Shown: positions 1 to 5,422 of the stretch, in pieces
Layout of the letters: every line of letters begins with the position of its first letter
Position numbering within the stretch: the first letter of the stretch is position 1
Assembly: GCA_024709285.1 (NCBI GenBank)
Contig: JANJWY010000013.1
Coordinates: 1 to 5,709, forward strand
Source of the DNA: Erysipelotrichaceae bacterium
Lineage (GTDB): Bacteria > Bacillota_I > Bacilli_A > Erysipelotrichales > Erysipelotrichaceae
Reading direction: 5' to 3'
DNA: 5,709 bases
Notes under the pieces: generated by a model
What the model saw: the letters and a program-made list of their open reading frames with translations, nothing else
The model's database searches: none
Told to the model about the DNA's origin: nothing
Made by a program: the position numbers and the translations under genes

Positions 1-2
1 GT

Positions 3-848
3 GAGTCAGGCAGAAAACAGCGAAAATCGCTGGAATATCAACTTGAAACGGCTAAATATAATGTTTCGATATATCGATCAAAACTTGATGAGTTGTTAAA
101 CAAAAGAGATTATTGGCGAAATAAGGTGAATCATCCTGAAACAGAGAAGGCGAAAATTTACCTCGGATATCAAAAGTATTTATCCGAAGTATTGCTTCTA
201 ATGGAGAATAAGAAATCGAAGCCTAAAAAGACTCAGAAGGTTATACCACCAAGTATTCCTGTTATCGATAACTTGGAAAGGATCGTAATCCGTCGAGGAG
301 CTGAAAACTGGAAGCAGATTCAGACATACATGGACGAGTTCTTTAAAACCAAGGGTTATCATAGAACAAGTGATCGAGAGATGTGGGAGCGAACTTGGTG
401 TATCGTGGAGACTCAAAGCTTTTGGATCATCATGGAACTGGATGAGTCAGGGATCACCAATGAACATCTTAGGGATTATGACCGACTATCCAAACACTTG
501 ACAAAGGTTTTAGTCACTTCCGGATTCTTCCTGTACTCCTTTGAGTTTTCTGAAAGCCTGGCACGACTCTACGATCAAGGCGAATGTGTCGATCATTGGG
601 TCATCGATGAAGGACTCGATGTGGATGAACAAGAGATCAGTCAGCCACTGGCATGGGAGTCCAGTAAGATTGCCAATCCCTATCGGATGAAAGATCCGGA
701 AGAGGTACACTTGATAGACATAGTCTATGATTGGATGGAGATGTTGAAAATCAATCCGCAATGGATGGTTGAGGAAGTTGATTCAACCCAAAACTTTAAG
801 AAATGTCATATATTTGGGTATGCAATAGTGCAGCATTCGTCTGTTTAA
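3..848 (+). CDS. Unrecognised protein, C-terminal 281 residues (5'-partial)
   Basis: The reading frame is open from the left edge with no stop upstream, so the start is outside the window; an internal TTG at 93 is not needed as a start. I do not recognise the family. The visible protein has three parts: a charged, basic, helix-rich stretch (about residues 1-68, possibly coiled coil); a Lys/Pro-rich linker (about 69-87, KKSKPKKTQK then PPSIP); and an acidic, aromatic-rich globular domain to the end. The middle of that domain (about residues 128-185) alternates strand-like and helix-like stretches, around WIIMELDE, LSKHLTKVL and the motif LYDQGECVDHW. That weakly resembles small cytosolic proteins that end a strand with 'LYxxGxxVDxW'. 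I see no signal peptide or membrane segment. The gene sits next to a tandem repeat and the 3' end of tRNA-Trp, so it may be mobile-element cargo, which is inference. Confidence 0.72.
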   Translation, partial: ESGRKQRKSLEYQLETAKYNVSIYRSKLDELLNKRDYWRNKVNHPETEKAKIYLGYQKYLSEVLLLMENKKSKPKKTQKVIPPSIPVIDNLERIVIRRGAENWKQIQTYMDEFFKTKGYHRTSDREMWERTWCIVETQSFWIIMELDESGITNEHLRDYDRLSKHLTKVLVTSGFFLYSFEFSESLARLYDQGECVDHWVIDEGLDVDEQEISQPLAWESSKIANPYRMKDPEEVHLIDIVYDWMEMLKINPQWMVEEVDSTQNFKKCHIFGYAIVQHSSV

Positions 849-908
849 TGTAAAAGTAACGATGAATTTAACTGAAGTATGAATTTTCTTTAAAATAATC
901 GCCAGAAA

Positions 909-930
909 ATGTGGTCACGATGTGGTCACG
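909..930. repeat. Tandem 11-bp direct repeat, candidate integrase arm-type sites
   Basis: ATGTGGTCACG occurs twice back to back (909-919 and 920-930), perfectly. It lies 40 bp from the 3' end of tRNA-Trp and 60 bp after the stop of the unrecognised gene. Paired short direct repeats beside a tRNA 3' end are typical of arm-binding sites for tyrosine integrases at att sites. That role is inferred: no integrase gene is visible in the window. Confidence 0.5.
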
Positions 931-931
931 C

Positions 932-961
932 AAAATAAAAGTCCACTGTTTAGTGGACTTT
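932..961 (-). terminator. Intrinsic terminator of the tRNA operon
   Basis: A 9-bp perfect stem (938-946 with 953-961, AAAGTCCAC/GTGGACTTT) encloses a 6-nt loop. On the minus strand it is followed by TATTTT. It begins 8 bp past the CCA end of tRNA-Trp, as expected for rho-independent termination of the tRNA transcript. On the plus strand the U-tract is only three bases before the stem ends, so it would be a weak terminator for the gene at 3-848. Confidence 0.8.
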
Positions 962-969
962 ATGCACGT

Positions 970-1043
970 TGGCAGGGGTAGTAGGAGTTGAACCCACATT
1001 AACGGTTTTGGAGACCGCTGTTCTACCATTGAACTATACCCCT
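970..1043 (-). tRNA. tRNA-Trp (anticodon CCA)
   Basis: This 74-nt minus-strand cloverleaf has an AGGGGTA/TACCCCT acceptor stem with seven pairs. The D arm is GTTC/GAAC, and the anticodon stem GCGGT/ACCGT carries the loop CTCCAAA, giving anticodon CCA. The T arm is GTGGG-TTCAACT-CCTAC, the discriminator is G and CCA is encoded. Overall it closely matches Bacillus-type tRNA-Trp. It is the second gene of the operon, 3 bp after tRNA-Glu. Its 3' half is intact at the boundary with the repeat-bearing region and could serve as an attachment site. Confidence 0.97.
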
Positions 1044-1046
1044 ACT

Positions 1047-1122
1047 TGGTGACCCGTACGGGGTTCGAACCCGTGAATGTATGCGTGAAAGGCATATGAG
1101 TTAACCGTTTCTCCAACGGGCC
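1047..1122 (-). tRNA. tRNA-Glu (anticodon UUC)
   Basis: This 76-nt minus-strand cloverleaf has an acceptor stem GGCCCGT/ACGGGTC with one G-U pair. The D stem is GAG/CTC, and the anticodon stem TATGC/GCATA carries the loop CTTTCAC, giving anticodon TTC. The T arm is ACGGG-TTCGAAC-CCCGT, the discriminator is A and CCA is encoded. It is the first gene of the two-tRNA operon, preceded by a clear sigma-70-type promoter. Confidence 0.97.
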
Positions 1123-1139
1123 AAGTCGTAGGCTTAAAC

Positions 1140-1168
1140 ATAATAACACAATCATAGGCGCATTTCAA
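1140..1168 (-). promoter_or_regulatory. Promoter of the tRNA-Glu/tRNA-Trp operon
   Basis: Reading the minus strand, a TTGAAA -35 box (1163-1168) is followed by a 17-bp spacer and a TATTAT -10 box (1140-1145). Transcription would start near 1133, about 10 nt before the mature 5' end of tRNA-Glu. This near-consensus promoter fits a housekeeping stable-RNA operon. Confidence 0.8.
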
Positions 1169-1205
1169 TCACAAATGAAAGAGAAAAACCGTTAAATAGG
1201 GCCAT

Positions 1206-1237
1206 AAAAAAACGCAATCCAACAGATCGCGCTTTTT
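1206..1237 (-). terminator. Intrinsic terminator of the small membrane lipoprotein gene
   Basis: On the minus strand the arm at 1225-1237 pairs with 1207-1219 over 13 positions. Two pairs near the arm ends of the GC-rich core are G-U, the loop is TGTTG, and the hairpin ends in a run of seven T. It starts 11 bp past the stop codon of the gene ending at 1249. Confidence 0.82.
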
Positions 1238-1248
1238 GAATATTCAGA

Positions 1249-1533
1249 TTACGATTTTTTCTTCCTTCGAAACAAAGACAAACCGCCAAAGCCCGATATG
1301 ATGGCCATATAGAAGCCAAAATCATACCACCAACCGACATTATTCACCTCATATAAACGAATCGAGGTGTTAAATGCACTCAAAATCAATGAAAGCGGCG
1401 CAATCCATCCATGCCATACCCCTGTAAAGAAACCGGCTACACGGGTCGTTGATTCACTACCACCCGGAAAACAAGCGGATAACGTAAGCAATACCAATAT
1501 CGAAATAAATCCGATCATCCATTTTCTTTTCAT
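1249..1533 (-). CDS. Small membrane-anchored lipoprotein of unknown function (94 aa)
   Basis: I chose the ATG at 1533 because the minus strand has GTGAGGT (1541-1547) seven bases upstream; an upstream ATG at 1593 lies beyond the likely transcription start. Residues 1-20 form a signal peptide (KRK, then hydrophobic) ending in the lipobox LSAC, so Cys21 should be lipidated by Lgt and cleaved by signal peptidase II. Two further hydrophobic segments follow (about 34-54 and 68-88), then a basic tail RRKKKS, which should be cytoplasmic. The core motifs GVWHGWIAP, YEVNNVGWWYDFGF and the Gly-rich second helix match a widespread small bacterial protein family that I remember only as hypothetical. The gene is monocistronic, with its own promoter and terminator. 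Having both a lipobox and two later membrane helices in 94 residues is unusual. The function is unknown. Confidence 0.85.
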   Translation of the reverse strand: MKRKWMIGFISILVLLTLSACFPGGSESTTRVAGFFTGVWHGWIAPLSLILSAFNTSIRLYEVNNVGWWYDFGFYMAIISGFGGLSLFRRKKKS

Positions 1534-1554
1534 TTGATATACCTCACTAATCCA

Positions 1555-1583
1555 ATTATCATACAAAGCAAGGTGATTATCAA
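1555..1583 (-). promoter_or_regulatory. Promoter of the small membrane lipoprotein gene
   Basis: On the minus strand a TTGATA -35 box (1578-1583), a 17-bp spacer and a GATAAT -10 box (1555-1560) precede the gene. The predicted start near 1548 lies immediately before the ribosome binding site at 1541-1547, so the leader would be about 15 nt. Confidence 0.65.
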
Positions 1584-1613
1584 TCAAAATCATTCTAGCT
1601 CAGCTACACAAAC

Positions 1614-1643
1614 TTCCCCAAACAGATGTGAATTTGATATAAT
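1614..1643 (+). promoter_or_regulatory. Extended -10 promoter of the pyrR-peptidase operon
   Basis: TGATATAAT (1635-1643) is a full extended -10 element with a perfect TATAAT. The matching -35 position (about 1614-1620, TTCCCC region) is poor, as is common where an extended -10 compensates. Predicted initiation near 1650 leaves about 12 nt before the pyrR ATG, with the ribosome binding site GAGGT at 1651-1655. There is therefore no room for a pyrimidine attenuator leader. Confidence 0.65.
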
Positions 1644-1662
1644 TAGACTCGAGGTAACGTTT

Positions 1663-2196
1663 ATGAAAGAAATCATGGATGCCAACAGTATCAAGCGGTC
1701 ACTCATCCGAATGACCCACGAAATCATTGAGAAAAACAAAGGAATCGAAAATATCATTTTAGTCGGAATCAAAACCCGGGGAGCAACCCTGGCCCAACGG
1801 CTCGCAGATCATCTCGAACAGTTCGAGGGCGTACGCGTACCCACCGTTGAATTCGACATTCGCTATTGGCGGGATGATATCGATACCTCGGGCTTTAGCA
1901 TACCCCAAATTGAAATCGACACGAAAGATCGAATCATTATTTTAGTGGATGATGTCCTCTTTAAAGGACGCACCGTCCGCGCTGCCATGGATGGGATCAT
2001 GCACTTTGGCCGCCCCCGCCAGATTCAACTGGCCGTACTGGTTGACCGCGGACATCGCGAACTGCCCATCCGAGCCGATGTGGTCGGTAAAAACGTACCG
2101 ACCTCCATCAGTGAAATCGTCAAAGTCTATCTGAACGAAAATGATCAAAAAGAAGGCGTCTATATCTTGGATGCGGATGAGGTGCACAATGTTTGA
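1663..2196 (+). CDS. pyrR: PyrR: pyrimidine regulatory protein / uracil phosphoribosyltransferase
   Basis: PyrR proteins bind UMP/UTP and attenuator RNA to repress pyr operons, and many also make UMP from uracil and PRPP; both roles are cytosolic. The 177-aa product has nearly the usual length (B. subtilis about 181) and matches that family throughout. Recognisable parts are IEKNKGIENIILVGIKTRG (about 22-40), the PRPP loop ILVDDVLFKGRTVRAA (93-108) and LVDRGHRELPIRAD (about 126-139), followed by GKNVPTS. The start ATG at 1663 is preceded by GAGGT with a 7-nt gap, and PyrR homology begins there; the frame upstream to 1534 is not coding. Residue 101 is Lys where TGRT is usual (FKGRT), a change in the phosphate-binding loop. 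The gene overlaps the downstream peptidase gene by 8 bp. No pyrimidine biosynthesis or uracil permease gene is adjacent, so the UPRT role may matter as much as regulation here. Confidence 0.95.
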   Translation: MKEIMDANSIKRSLIRMTHEIIEKNKGIENIILVGIKTRGATLAQRLADHLEQFEGVRVPTVEFDIRYWRDDIDTSGFSIPQIEIDTKDRIIILVDDVLFKGRTVRAAMDGIMHFGRPRQIQLAVLVDRGHRELPIRADVVGKNVPTSISEIVKVYLNENDQKEGVYILDADEVHNV

Positions 2197-3217
2197 TATT
2201 AAAGAAACCATGAACTTTGCGAAGGCATTGTTAGAAATTCCCAGTCCGACCGGCTATACGCACCATGCGATTCGCTGGTTACAAAGTGAAGCTGAAATAT
2301 TGGGTTATAAATGCGAAATAACACCCAAAGGTAACTTAATGATTCATGTACAAGGTGACGATAGCAACTATGCCATTGGCGTCTCCGGACACACCGATAC
2401 CCTCGGACTGATGGTACGATCCATCACATCCTCCGGAAATCTGCTTGTCACCAATATCGGCGGACCCATCATCCATACCCTGGATGGCGAATATTGTACC
2501 GTCATTACACGCGATGGCAAACACATTCAAGGAACCATCCTATCCACCACGCCATCCATGCACGTCTATAAAGAGGCGGACAGCGCAACCCGCAACATTG
2601 ACACCATTGAAATCCGCTTGGACGAATGTGTGAAAAATAAAGATGACGTTATAAAATTAGGCATCGGTAACGGCGATTTCGTAGCCATCGACCCTAAAAC
2701 CACCATCACGGACAGCGGCTTTATCAAATCGCGCTTCCTCGACGACAAAATATCCGTGGCCATTATGTTTGGCGTTCTAAAAGCCCTACGCTCCAACAAC
2801 CTTACACCCAAACACGATGTCACCTTCATCATCTCGACCTACGAAGAAACCGGACATGGAACTTCCTGGATTCCTCAGAACATCAAAGAAATGCTCGCGG
2901 TGGATATGGGATGCATCGGAAAAGATTTGGCATGTACCGAATACGATGTTTCCATCTGTGCTAAGGACAGCTCCGGACCGTATGATTATGACATGGTCAA
3001 CCGCCTGATCGACTTGGCTAAAGGTGAGAAGTGTAACTACGTTGTCGATATATATCCATATTACGGCTCCGATGTAAGCGCAGCTTTACGAGGCGGACAG
3101 AATATAAAAGGCGCCTTGATCGGACCGGGCGTTCATGCCTCCCACGGCATGGAACGAACCCACCAAGATGCCATCGAATCATCGATGAAACTACTTCTGG
3201 CCTACCTGCTTAAATGA
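2189..3217 (+). CDS. M42-family metallopeptidase (NAGGN-system-like subgroup)
   Basis: M42 enzymes are cytosolic dinuclear-metal aminopeptidases. The 342-aa product is full length. Likely metal ligands and catalytic residues by family pattern are His68 in GHTD, Asp185 in RFLDDK, Glu219 (general base) and Glu220 in YEETG, Asp239 in AVDMG, and His319 in the C-terminal SHGMERTH. The tail motif ASHGMERTH and the N-terminal LLEIPSPTGYT resemble, from memory, the subgroup annotated with the N-acetylglutaminylglutamine amide (NAGGN) osmoprotectant system, rather than classical PepA/FrvX glutamyl aminopeptidases. No NAGGN synthesis genes are visible. The start at 2189 is chosen for GAGGTG (2179-2184) and family length; the frame upstream lies inside pyrR. 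The overlap ATGTTTGA with the pyrR stop suggests translational coupling. The substrate is not predictable; a tetrahedral aminopeptidase or a glutamyl/acyl-dipeptide hydrolase are alternatives. Confidence 0.9.
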   Translation: MFDIKETMNFAKALLEIPSPTGYTHHAIRWLQSEAEILGYKCEITPKGNLMIHVQGDDSNYAIGVSGHTDTLGLMVRSITSSGNLLVTNIGGPIIHTLDGEYCTVITRDGKHIQGTILSTTPSMHVYKEADSATRNIDTIEIRLDECVKNKDDVIKLGIGNGDFVAIDPKTTITDSGFIKSRFLDDKISVAIMFGVLKALRSNNLTPKHDVTFIISTYEETGHGTSWIPQNIKEMLAVDMGCIGKDLACTEYDVSICAKDSSGPYDYDMVNRLIDLAKGEKCNYVVDIYPYYGSDVSAALRGGQNIKGALIGPGVHASHGMERTHQDAIESSMKLLLAYLLK

Positions 3218-3236
3218 GTGATATCACTCATTTTTT
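3212..3236. terminator. Shared palindromic terminator of convergent peptidase and kinase genes
   Basis: Positions 3212-3233 are a perfect 22-bp palindrome (AAATGAGTGAT and its complement), followed on the plus strand by a total run of six T (3231-3236). It should terminate the pyrR-peptidase transcript well. On the minus strand the tail is only three T, so it is weaker there. Both stop codons (plus 3215-3217, minus 3230-3228) lie inside it, at mirror-image positions. Confidence 0.8.
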
Positions 3237-4604
3237 AGTATTCAGACGAATCTCAAACACGGCACCTGAATCATTATAAGCGACAACCTCGCCATGCATT
3301 AAATCAACACAACTGCGCACAATCGCCAATCCCAAACCGAAATGACCTTGTTTTCCCTTATAGAAACGCTCAAATATATGAGGTAAATCAACCGCATCAA
3401 TCCCTTGACCATCATCCTTCACTATAATGGAAATCTTTGTGCCATGGACGGCTGCTTTTATCGAAACCGTTGATTTCGCATAGCGAAGCGCATTGCTCAA
3501 CAGATTTGACAGGGCCATAGACAGTAAACTCTCATCGGCAAGCACCATGACATCACTCAATGCCTGATCAAAAATCAACTGCTTGTTTGCAACTGCAGCC
3601 AAACCTTCAAACTTCAACAAGACATCGGAAATACAATTGCTAATATTCAACAAACGTATATCGGCTTTGAACTCACCGCTTTGAATCCTCGAAAGAGTCA
3701 ATAACTGATCCACCAAGTCACGCAAACGAACCGACTCATCCCCAATCCGCCGACCAATATCCACCGGATCAACAAAGATCCCCTGACGCAGACCCTCCGC
3801 AAATCCCTGAATCGACATTAACGGCGTCCGCAGTTCATGAGAAGCATTCTGTAAAAAAGATTTCTGCATCTGCTCAGACTGATCCAATTGCTTGCTCATC
3901 CGATTCATCCCCGAAATCAACGCATCGATTTCCTTTGTATCACTTAAAACATCCACCGTCACCCACTTACCCAACGCCACCTGATCCAAAGCGACAACCG
4001 CATCATTGATCGGCTGAGATATTTTCTTGGAAACCGACAATACAACAGCAATAGCAATCAACGTTGAAACCAAAAGGATAACAATCAGAATGAAATTCAT
4101 CATCCGAATCAGACCATCTGCCGAAGCGGCAGAAGCCAAAAACAAAACCCGATAGTTCGAAGGAGAACTGGCCACTTCCTCATAGATAAACATATACGAC
4201 CTTCCGCCACTGCGAAAACGAGTAACTTCATTTTCCTTATCAACATTTCTCAATGCACGCGAAATCAACGTCTCCGACAGAAATGTATCCGAATAATCTC
4301 TGGGAAATATCACTTTGTCACGATCATTGACAATCACGATTTCCGTATTCATCGAAAACCGCGAAATCTGAAGTGCATTGCGAATCAGTGTCAGCCGCGG
4401 AATATTCCCATCAAAAGGCTCATCCTCATTCAACACTGTTGACGACCAATTGCGAATATTGTTAACTACATTGCTCAACTCCAACGCCGTCTGATTATTG
4501 ACATACAACCGCGCTCCGAGATTAAACAAAATCATAATTATGATCGGAATGATGACGATCATGGTAATGACCGGGGTAGAAATCTTACTTTTCAGACTTT
4601 TCAT
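3228..4604 (-). CDS. Membrane sensor histidine kinase
   Basis: This is a 458-aa kinase that autophosphorylates on His and passes the phosphate to its partner regulator. It has a TM helix (about 10-34), an extracytoplasmic sensor region (about 35-168, single-Cache/PAS-like, with EIVIVNDRDKVIFPRD), TM2 (about 169-191) and a HAMP linker (about 192-243). HisKA carries His256 in ASHELRTP. The ATPase domain has an N box (NLLSNALRYA, 367-376), a G1 box DDGQG (397-401), an F box IFERFY and a G2 box FGLGLAI. All catalytic motifs look intact. I chose the ATG at 4604 over 4610 because GGTGGAG (4612-4618) gives a 7-nt gap to 4604 but only 1 nt to 4610. It overlaps the regulator gene by 20 bp and so is probably translationally coupled. 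The signal is unknown; the architecture resembles general envelope or nutrient sensors. Confidence 0.95.
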   Translation of the reverse strand: MKSLKSKISTPVITMIVIIPIIIMILFNLGARLYVNNQTALELSNVVNNIRNWSSTVLNEDEPFDGNIPRLTLIRNALQISRFSMNTEIVIVNDRDKVIFPRDYSDTFLSETLISRALRNVDKENEVTRFRSGGRSYMFIYEEVASSPSNYRVLFLASAASADGLIRMMNFILIVILLVSTLIAIAVVLSVSKKISQPINDAVVALDQVALGKWVTVDVLSDTKEIDALISGMNRMSKQLDQSEQMQKSFLQNASHELRTPLMSIQGFAEGLRQGIFVDPVDIGRRIGDESVRLRDLVDQLLTLSRIQSGEFKADIRLLNISNCISDVLLKFEGLAAVANKQLIFDQALSDVMVLADESLLSMALSNLLSNALRYAKSTVSIKAAVHGTKISIIVKDDGQGIDAVDLPHIFERFYKGKQGHFGLGLAIVRSCVDLMHGEVVAYNDSGAVFEIRLNTKK

Positions 4605-5289
4605 GTTCATTCTCCACCGCTAAGCGAAATCCAAAGCCCCAAACCGACTCCACCTTCACCCGACTGTCCACCAGTTTTTTACGCAAGCGCTTCAAAATAT
4701 CATCGGTCGCCCGCGTATCCGCATCCCACTCCACACCCCACACATGCTTAAGCAATTGCTGACGCGAAACTGCTTGATCGGCATGTTGAAACATATATGT
4801 AAGCAAAGCAAACTCCGTCGGCGTCAGATCAACTTTCTTCTGATCAATCCAACAGTCACGCGACTTAACATTGATACGCATATCCCCAACCACAAGAATA
4901 TCCGCAGAAACGACTTTTCTATCCAAATCGACCCGCCGAAACAGTGCTTTGACCCGCGCCACCAATTCCACCGGCGAAAACGGCTTGACCAAATAATCAT
5001 CACTGCCCAACGTAATGCCGGTAATGCGATCCAGTTCACTGTCCAACGCCGAGACGATGATTATCAATACTGAATGACTCTCACGAAGCTTCGCACATAT
5101 CGTCAACCCATCGCGACCTTCCATCATGATATCCAATATGATCAAATCACATGGAACAGCCAAAAAGCGCTCATACAGAGCATCACCGCTTTCAAACTCT
5201 TCCACCTGATAACCCTCATTTTTAAGAAAACTGCCAATGATAAAACGGATATTGGCATCATCATCCGCAATGTAAATCCTCTTACTCAT
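4585..5289 (-). CDS. OmpR/PhoB-family response regulator
   Basis: This is a 234-aa cytosolic DNA-binding regulator. The receiver domain (1-118) shows the acidic pair Asp10/Asp11, the phosphoacceptor Asp53 (IILDIMM), the switch residue Ser80 and Lys102 in VKPFSP. The C-terminal winged-helix domain (about 128-224) contains LTPTEFALL, a recognition helix region near ATDDILKRLRKKL and the wing motif SVWGFGFRL, a modest variant of the common VRGVGYR. The ATG at 5289 is chosen because GGAGGG (5296-5301) lies 6 nt upstream and homology begins at KRIYIADDD; the in-frame ATG at 5307 would lie before the predicted transcription start. It is the first gene of a two-gene operon with the histidine kinase, and is divergent from the acidic lipoprotein gene, a likely target. 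Autoregulation through the intergenic repeat is plausible but inferred. Confidence 0.96.
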   Translation of the reverse strand: MSKRIYIADDDANIRFIIGSFLKNEGYQVEEFESGDALYERFLAVPCDLIILDIMMEGRDGLTICAKLRESHSVLIIIVSALDSELDRITGITLGSDDYLVKPFSPVELVARVKALFRRVDLDRKVVSADILVVGDMRINVKSRDCWIDQKKVDLTPTEFALLTYMFQHADQAVSRQQLLKHVWGVEWDADTRATDDILKRLRKKLVDSRVKVESVWGFGFRLAVENEHEKSEK

Positions 5290-5306
5290 ACACGACCCTC
5301 CAAACA

Positions 5307-5335
5307 ACTATAGTGAACCACAAAATCACTGAAAA
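5307..5335 (-). promoter_or_regulatory. Putative promoter of the regulator-kinase operon
   Basis: On the minus strand TTTTCA (5330-5335), a 17-bp spacer and TATAGT (5307-5312) precede the regulator gene. The -35 match is partial, which fits an activated or low-level promoter. The predicted start near 5300 falls at the ribosome binding site GGAGGG, so the leader would be about 11-12 nt. Confidence 0.5.
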
Positions 5336-5350
5336 ATAAACAACTGCCAC

Positions 5351-5370
5351 AGATTTGCCTAGATTTGTCC
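5351..5370. promoter_or_regulatory. 10-bp-period direct repeat, candidate response-regulator operator
   Basis: AGATTTGCCT and AGATTTGTCC stand head to tail (5351-5360, 5361-5370), identical at 8 of 10 positions with the first seven identical. The spacing is one helical turn, the usual layout of OmpR-family dimer sites. It ends one base before the spacer preceding the -35 box (5372-5377) of the acidic lipoprotein gene, an activator-like position, and lies 16 bp upstream of the regulator's own -35 box. Confidence 0.5.
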
Positions 5371-5371
5371 G

Positions 5372-5400
5372 ATGAAAAATCCCAACACAACGACTATAAT
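5372..5400 (+). promoter_or_regulatory. Promoter of the acidic lipoprotein operon
   Basis: A perfect TATAAT -10 (5395-5400) lies 17 bp after ATGAAA (5372-5377), a 4-of-6 match to the -35 consensus. The predicted start near 5407 gives a leader of about 16 nt that begins just before the ribosome binding site AGAAGG (5411-5416). Confidence 0.65.
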
Positions 5401-5422
5401 GAACTCAGAAAGAAGGTAACCT

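Noticed and set aside
18..32. Small hairpin CAGCGA-AAA-TCGCTG near the left edge
   Set aside because: It lies inside coding sequence and has no T-run, so it is probably incidental.
93..848. TTG at 93 as the start of the left gene
   Set aside because: The frame stays open to the window edge, and the upstream codons give a plausible charged helical protein that continues smoothly. There is no good ribosome binding site before 93.
862..886. ATGAATTT repeated twice, 17 bp apart
   Set aside because: This is a short AT-rich word in an AT-rich spacer and is likely chance. It is much weaker than the 11-bp tandem repeat nearby.
1505..1533. Possible sortase-like or CTERM-type sorting signal in the membrane lipoprotein
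   Set aside because: The RRKKKS tail after a hydrophobic helix recalls sorting signals, but there is no LPXTG, PEP or similar motif before it.
1249..1593. ATG at 1593 as start of the membrane lipoprotein gene
   Set aside because: It would put 20 extra residues before a good signal peptide and lies upstream of the predicted promoter -10; the ATG at 1533 has a clear ribosome binding site.
1534..1662. N-terminal extension of PyrR from the ATG at 1534
   Set aside because: The extra 43 residues are low-quality sequence spanning the promoter, PyrR homology starts near 1663, and a proper ribosome binding site precedes 1663.
4744..5313. Plus-strand open frames opposite the response regulator gene
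   Set aside because: They mirror a strongly conserved regulator on the minus strand, have no suitable ribosome binding sites and resemble no protein family.
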